Source: Anaerolineaceae bacterium UBA700 (GTDB lineage: Bacteria; Chloroflexota; Anaerolineae; Anaerolineales; Anaerolineaceae). Taken from it: a stretch of 24,219 nucleotides of DNA. Below the pieces are notes generated by a model, which was given only the letters and a program-made list of their open reading frames with translations, was not told the origin of the DNA and made no database searches. Where the stretch lies: contig DBMK01000135.1 of the NCBI GenBank assembly GCA_002298885.1, positions 4,082 to 28,300 on the forward strand, read 5' to 3'. Every line of letters begins with the position of its first letter. Position 1 is the first letter of the stretch. The translations under genes were made by a program, and so were the position numbers. Below, piece by piece: positions 21,286 to 24,219 of this stretch.

Positions 21286-24147
21286 ATGGGTCGTAACCGG
21301 CGCTGGTTTCTCTTCAGAATGTGGATCTATCGCAGCAGCCTGCTCCTGATGCTGCTGGCGGGCATGGGAATGCCCATCTCAACCGCCTCCTCTGCTGCGG
21401 CCAGCACCCCGGCCTCCACCCAGGCCGGCGGTCAGCCGGGGATCTCGTGGACCGGCCAGGCCGGGATCTCGGAGACGACGGCCCAGATCATGGCGCGCCA
21501 GGCGGTGACCGGCCGCAGCCAGACCTCCTCCGGCTCATTCTTCAACGGCAAGCTGACTCCCGCGTCGCGGCCGGTTAATCCCGCTTCGGCCAGCCTGACG
21601 CAAGGCCCGGCGCCCCAGGCGATCGCGCCGGCGGCAGTTTCGGCCCTGACGCTGGGCCTGACCTTCAACGGGCCAGATTACAACGCAAATCCCTGCGGCA
21701 CCCCGCCGGATACGATGGGCGCGGTCGGCCCGACCCAGTTCGTGATCACGGTCAACTGCCTGTTCATTTCTTACAACAAGACTACCGGCGTCGCCGACGG
21801 TGTGCTGAATGTGACCCCGGATAACTTCTTTTCTTCCGTGCGCAACGGCGTGGGCACGAGCGATCCCCACATCCGTTACGATCGTATTTCCAGCCGCTGG
21901 TTCATCGTGATGATTAACGTGGCCTTCCCAGATAACCGCATCATGCTTGCAGTCAGCGATACGGCCATCCTCACTAACGCCACCGTCTGGACATTTTATT
22001 CCTTCCAGGACAGTATTACCGGACATTCCAACTGCCTGGGCGACTACCCCACGCCGGGAATCGATGCCAACGCGATTTACATCGGGGTCAACCAGTTCTG
22101 CGGGTTGACGTTGAACAATGCGACGTACCTTACCGCGGACGGTTTCGTGGTCCAAAAGAGCTCCGTGTTGAGCGGCGGCCCGATCCATGTGACGGCTTTC
22201 CCCAACCTGGATGATCCGGCGAACCACGTCGGGCTGTTCACCCCGCAGGGTGTGGATAACCCGGACCCGGCTGCCACCGAGGGATATTTCATTGGCGCCG
22301 ATTTCAATGTATTTGGCCTGCTGCAGCTCAGGCGGATCACCAACCCCGGAAGCGCCACGCCTACCATTTCCGGAAATATCGCAATCACCATCCCCACCCA
22401 GTCTAATCCGCTGACTCAGCCGCACATGGGCAACACCGGCGGTTCCTCGGGCAACCTGGATGGAAGCGACGGGCGCCTGTTCGAAGCATACTTTCGCAAC
22501 GGCAGCCTGTGGACCTCGCTCGATTCGGGCGCCAATGCCACCTGCGGGACCAGCGGGATCATCAACCGCAACGCGGTGGTCTGGTACGAGATAACCGGCA
22601 TCCCGGGCGGTTCGACGCCAACCGTTCACCAAACTGGAGTGATCTGCGATCCGGCGGCCTCAAATCCGGCGTATTACAGCTATGGGACGATTATGGTCAA
22701 CGGCCAGGGGCATGCAGCGGTAGGCTATACGATCGCCGGCGCGGCGAACTTCACCACTCCGGGCGTTTCAACCCGGCTGGCCGGCGATGCATTGACCACC
22801 CTGGGCCCCAATGCGAACCTCGTCCCGGATGGCACTTTCCTGCATGCTTATAACCCGATCTTCGATAACGGCGGGTCGGCCGGCCGTCGCTGGGGCGATT
22901 ATTCATACACCAGCCTCGATCCATGCGACGATATGACCCTGTGGACAGTCCAGGAATATGCCAGCTCGGCCAATATCTACGGCATGCGCGTCGCCCAGCT
23001 CATTGCCCCGCCGCCGGCTGCGCCAGCTTCGGCCGGACCGGGTTCGGTCAGCACCGGCCAGGCCAGCGTCGACGTGGTGATAACCGGCACGTCGACGAAC
23101 GGCTCCGGCTTCTATGATACCCCTTCCAGCCTGACCGACGCCTGCCGCAAGCGCCTCACTGCCACGGTCAGCGGCGGGGTGACGGTGAACAGCGTCACTT
23201 ATACCGACCCGACTCACGTCACGCTCAATATCTCGACGGTGGGCGCAAGTGCAGGCGCGAAAGACGTCACCATCACCAACCCGGACGGGCAGAGTCTGGT
23301 GGGCGCCGGTATCCTGACGGTCACCACCGCCAATAATACAAACACTGCGCTGGCGTCTTCGGTAAACCCCTCGGTCTTCGGCCAGACGGTGATGTTCACT
23401 GCAACAGTCAGCTCGTCCGGCGGCACGCCGGACGGCAGCGTGCAGTTTTTCGACGGCGCGGCGTCCCTCGGGACGGTGTCCCTGGTCGCCGGAAGTGCCA
23501 GCCTCAGTACGTCGACGCTGGCAGTCGGCGCACACGCGATTAAGGCAGACTATTTGGGCAGCACCAGCTTCAACCTCAGCAGCGGCAGCCTGGCGGGGGG
23601 GCAGACAGTGGGCAAGGCGACCGCCGGGGTGATCCTGACCAGCCTGGCCCAGGGTTACAACGGCACCCCAAGGCCGATCGGGGCCACAACTACGCCGCCC
23701 GGTTTGAGCGTGAGCTTCAGCTACAACGGCTCGGCGACACCGCCCACCAATGCCGGGAGTTACCCGGTCACGGCCACGGTCAACGACGCCAACTTCACCG
23801 GCTCCGCCAACGGCACCCTGGTGGTGAGCCCAGCCGCCACGACCCTGGTGCTGGTCTCCTCGATGAACCCCTCCCAGGCTGGACAGATCGTTACTTTTAC
23901 GGCAACGGTCACCAGCGACCCCGGCCTGACTCCCAGCGGCTCGGTCACCTTCACGCTCGATGGCAGCCCGAGCATCCAGGCTCTGAATCCCGGCGGGGTT
24001 GCTGCCCTCGCCAGCGGCCCGCTCACCGGCGGCAGCCACCCGGTGACGGCGGTCTTTACCGGCAGTACGAATTTTGCCGCCAGCACCATGGCGAACCTGA
24101 CCCAGGTCGTCAATTTTGTGACCTTTGTCCCTACCGTCTTAAAATAA
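21286..24147 (+). CDS. large secreted protein with propeller-like region and Ig-like repeats
   Basis: A 953-residue exported protein. The N-terminus has a basic stretch, then the hydrophobic SLLLMLLAGMGMP and a cleavage region near STASSAAAS. Residues about 120-570 contain PPDTMGAVGPTQFVITVN, SDPHIRYDRISSRWFIVMI and RRWGDYSYTSLDP, typical of secreted beta-propeller-like proteins. Residues about 580-680 look like an IPT/Ig-like domain, followed by an Ig-like (Big_3_5) repeat near 683-770, an MBG/YDG-like repeat near 776-848 (GYNGTPRPIGA, NAGSYPVTATVNDANFTGSANGTLVV) and a second Big_3_5 repeat from 850. It ends in FVTFVPTVLK, echoing the tail of the protein at 12319. ATG 21286 follows GGAGG by 6 bases; an upstream in-frame TTG (21247) is less likely. 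Confidence 0.85.
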   Translation: MGRNRRWFLFRMWIYRSSLLLMLLAGMGMPISTASSAAASTPASTQAGGQPGISWTGQAGISETTAQIMARQAVTGRSQTSSGSFFNGKLTPASRPVNPASASLTQGPAPQAIAPAAVSALTLGLTFNGPDYNANPCGTPPDTMGAVGPTQFVITVNCLFISYNKTTGVADGVLNVTPDNFFSSVRNGVGTSDPHIRYDRISSRWFIVMINVAFPDNRIMLAVSDTAILTNATVWTFYSFQDSITGHSNCLGDYPTPGIDANAIYIGVNQFCGLTLNNATYLTADGFVVQKSSVLSGGPIHVTAFPNLDDPANHVGLFTPQGVDNPDPAATEGYFIGADFNVFGLLQLRRITNPGSATPTISGNIAITIPTQSNPLTQPHMGNTGGSSGNLDGSDGRLFEAYFRNGSLWTSLDSGANATCGTSGIINRNAVVWYEITGIPGGSTPTVHQTGVICDPAASNPAYYSYGTIMVNGQGHAAVGYTIAGAANFTTPGVSTRLAGDALTTLGPNANLVPDGTFLHAYNPIFDNGGSAGRRWGDYSYTSLDPCDDMTLWTVQEYASSANIYGMRVAQLIAPPPAAPASAGPGSVSTGQASVDVVITGTSTNGSGFYDTPSSLTDACRKRLTATVSGGVTVNSVTYTDPTHVTLNISTVGASAGAKDVTITNPDGQSLVGAGILTVTTANNTNTALASSVNPSVFGQTVMFTATVSSSGGTPDGSVQFFDGAASLGTVSLVAGSASLSTSTLAVGAHAIKADYLGSTSFNLSSGSLAGGQTVGKATAGVILTSLAQGYNGTPRPIGATTTPPGLSVSFSYNGSATPPTNAGSYPVTATVNDANFTGSANGTLVVSPAATTLVLVSSMNPSQAGQIVTFTATVTSDPGLTPSGSVTFTLDGSPSIQALNPGGVAALASGPLTGGSHPVTAVFTGSTNFAASTMANLTQVVNFVTFVPTVLK

Positions 24148-24194
24148 ACAAGTCCGATACCCATATAAATACTATCCAGGATTTTTTGGGGTTG

Positions 24195-24219
24195 TTGCTG
24201 GCTGCTTCGCAGCCAGCAA
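24195..24219 (+). terminator. probable terminator after the surface protein (window ends in it)
   Basis: TTGCTGGCTGC and its exact reverse complement enclose a TTC loop (11-bp stem). The window ends at the base of the stem, so the U-tract cannot be seen. Confidence 0.6.

Noticed and set aside
21535..24039. Two long minus-strand open frames (21535-22632 and 22903-24039)
   Set aside because: Both are Arg/Gly/Asp-rich shadows of the surface protein, with no recognisable domain or start signal.
1..24219. tRNA, rRNA or CRISPR array
   Set aside because: No cloverleaf-like segments, rRNA stretches or regularly spaced repeats were seen on either strand.

Overview
The window joins two stretches that do not look like the same genome. 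Positions 1 to about 4445 have extreme G/C-ending codon use and carry housekeeping genes: a DEAD-box helicase fragment, a SixA-type phosphatase, an alpha/beta hydrolase, transcription terminator Rho, a membrane protein and methylglyoxal synthase (mgsA). This is the style of a high-GC, Holophagae-like acidobacterium, although that assignment is only an impression from codon use and gene type. At about codon 123 of mgsA the codon use changes abruptly. From there to the end, the lipoproteins with Pro/Thr linkers, the fused AroK-AroB, the Ig-rich surface protein and the AT-rich intergenic DNA suggest a Chloroflexota (Anaerolineae-like) bacterium. The contig may be chimeric at this point.

Positions 4621-12287 (minus strand, read right to left) hold a nearly complete aromatic amino-acid operon: leader peptide, aroH (chorismate mutase), aroF (DAHP synthase), tyrA (prephenate dehydrogenase), aroA, aroE, aroC and a fused aroK-aroB. 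Most junctions are overlapping stop/start codons. Only 3-dehydroquinate dehydratase (aroQ/aroD) is missing for chorismate synthesis, and it may lie beyond the suspected seam. The best find is the control region. A promoter (12259-12287) drives a 25-residue leader peptide (12164-12241) with one Trp, three Phe and three Tyr between residues 4 and 14. It is followed by a 13-bp hairpin with a U-tract just before aroH. This is the architecture of ribosome-mediated attenuation sensing all three aromatic amino acids.

Positions 12319-17794 (minus strand) hold a secreted protein with a carboxypeptidase-regulatory-like domain, an intact ISAs1-family insertion sequence (13644-14909), a lipoprotein of the serine beta-lactamase-like fold that has lost its catalytic motifs, and a two-gene lipoprotein operon (a protease-inhibitor-like or Ig-like protein, then a protein with two PPC-like domains). 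The 5' leader of the beta-lactamase-like gene can fold into a three-way junction that hides its ribosome binding site.

Positions 17872-24219 hold a ferritin-like/VIT1 fusion (MbfA-type iron exporter), a PIG-L deacetylase, an aldo/keto reductase and a large secreted protein with a propeller-like N-terminal region and Ig-like repeats, ending in a probable terminator at the window edge. Two unrelated secreted proteins (12319 and 21286) share a short C-terminal tail that may be a sorting signal. No tRNA, rRNA or CRISPR array was seen.
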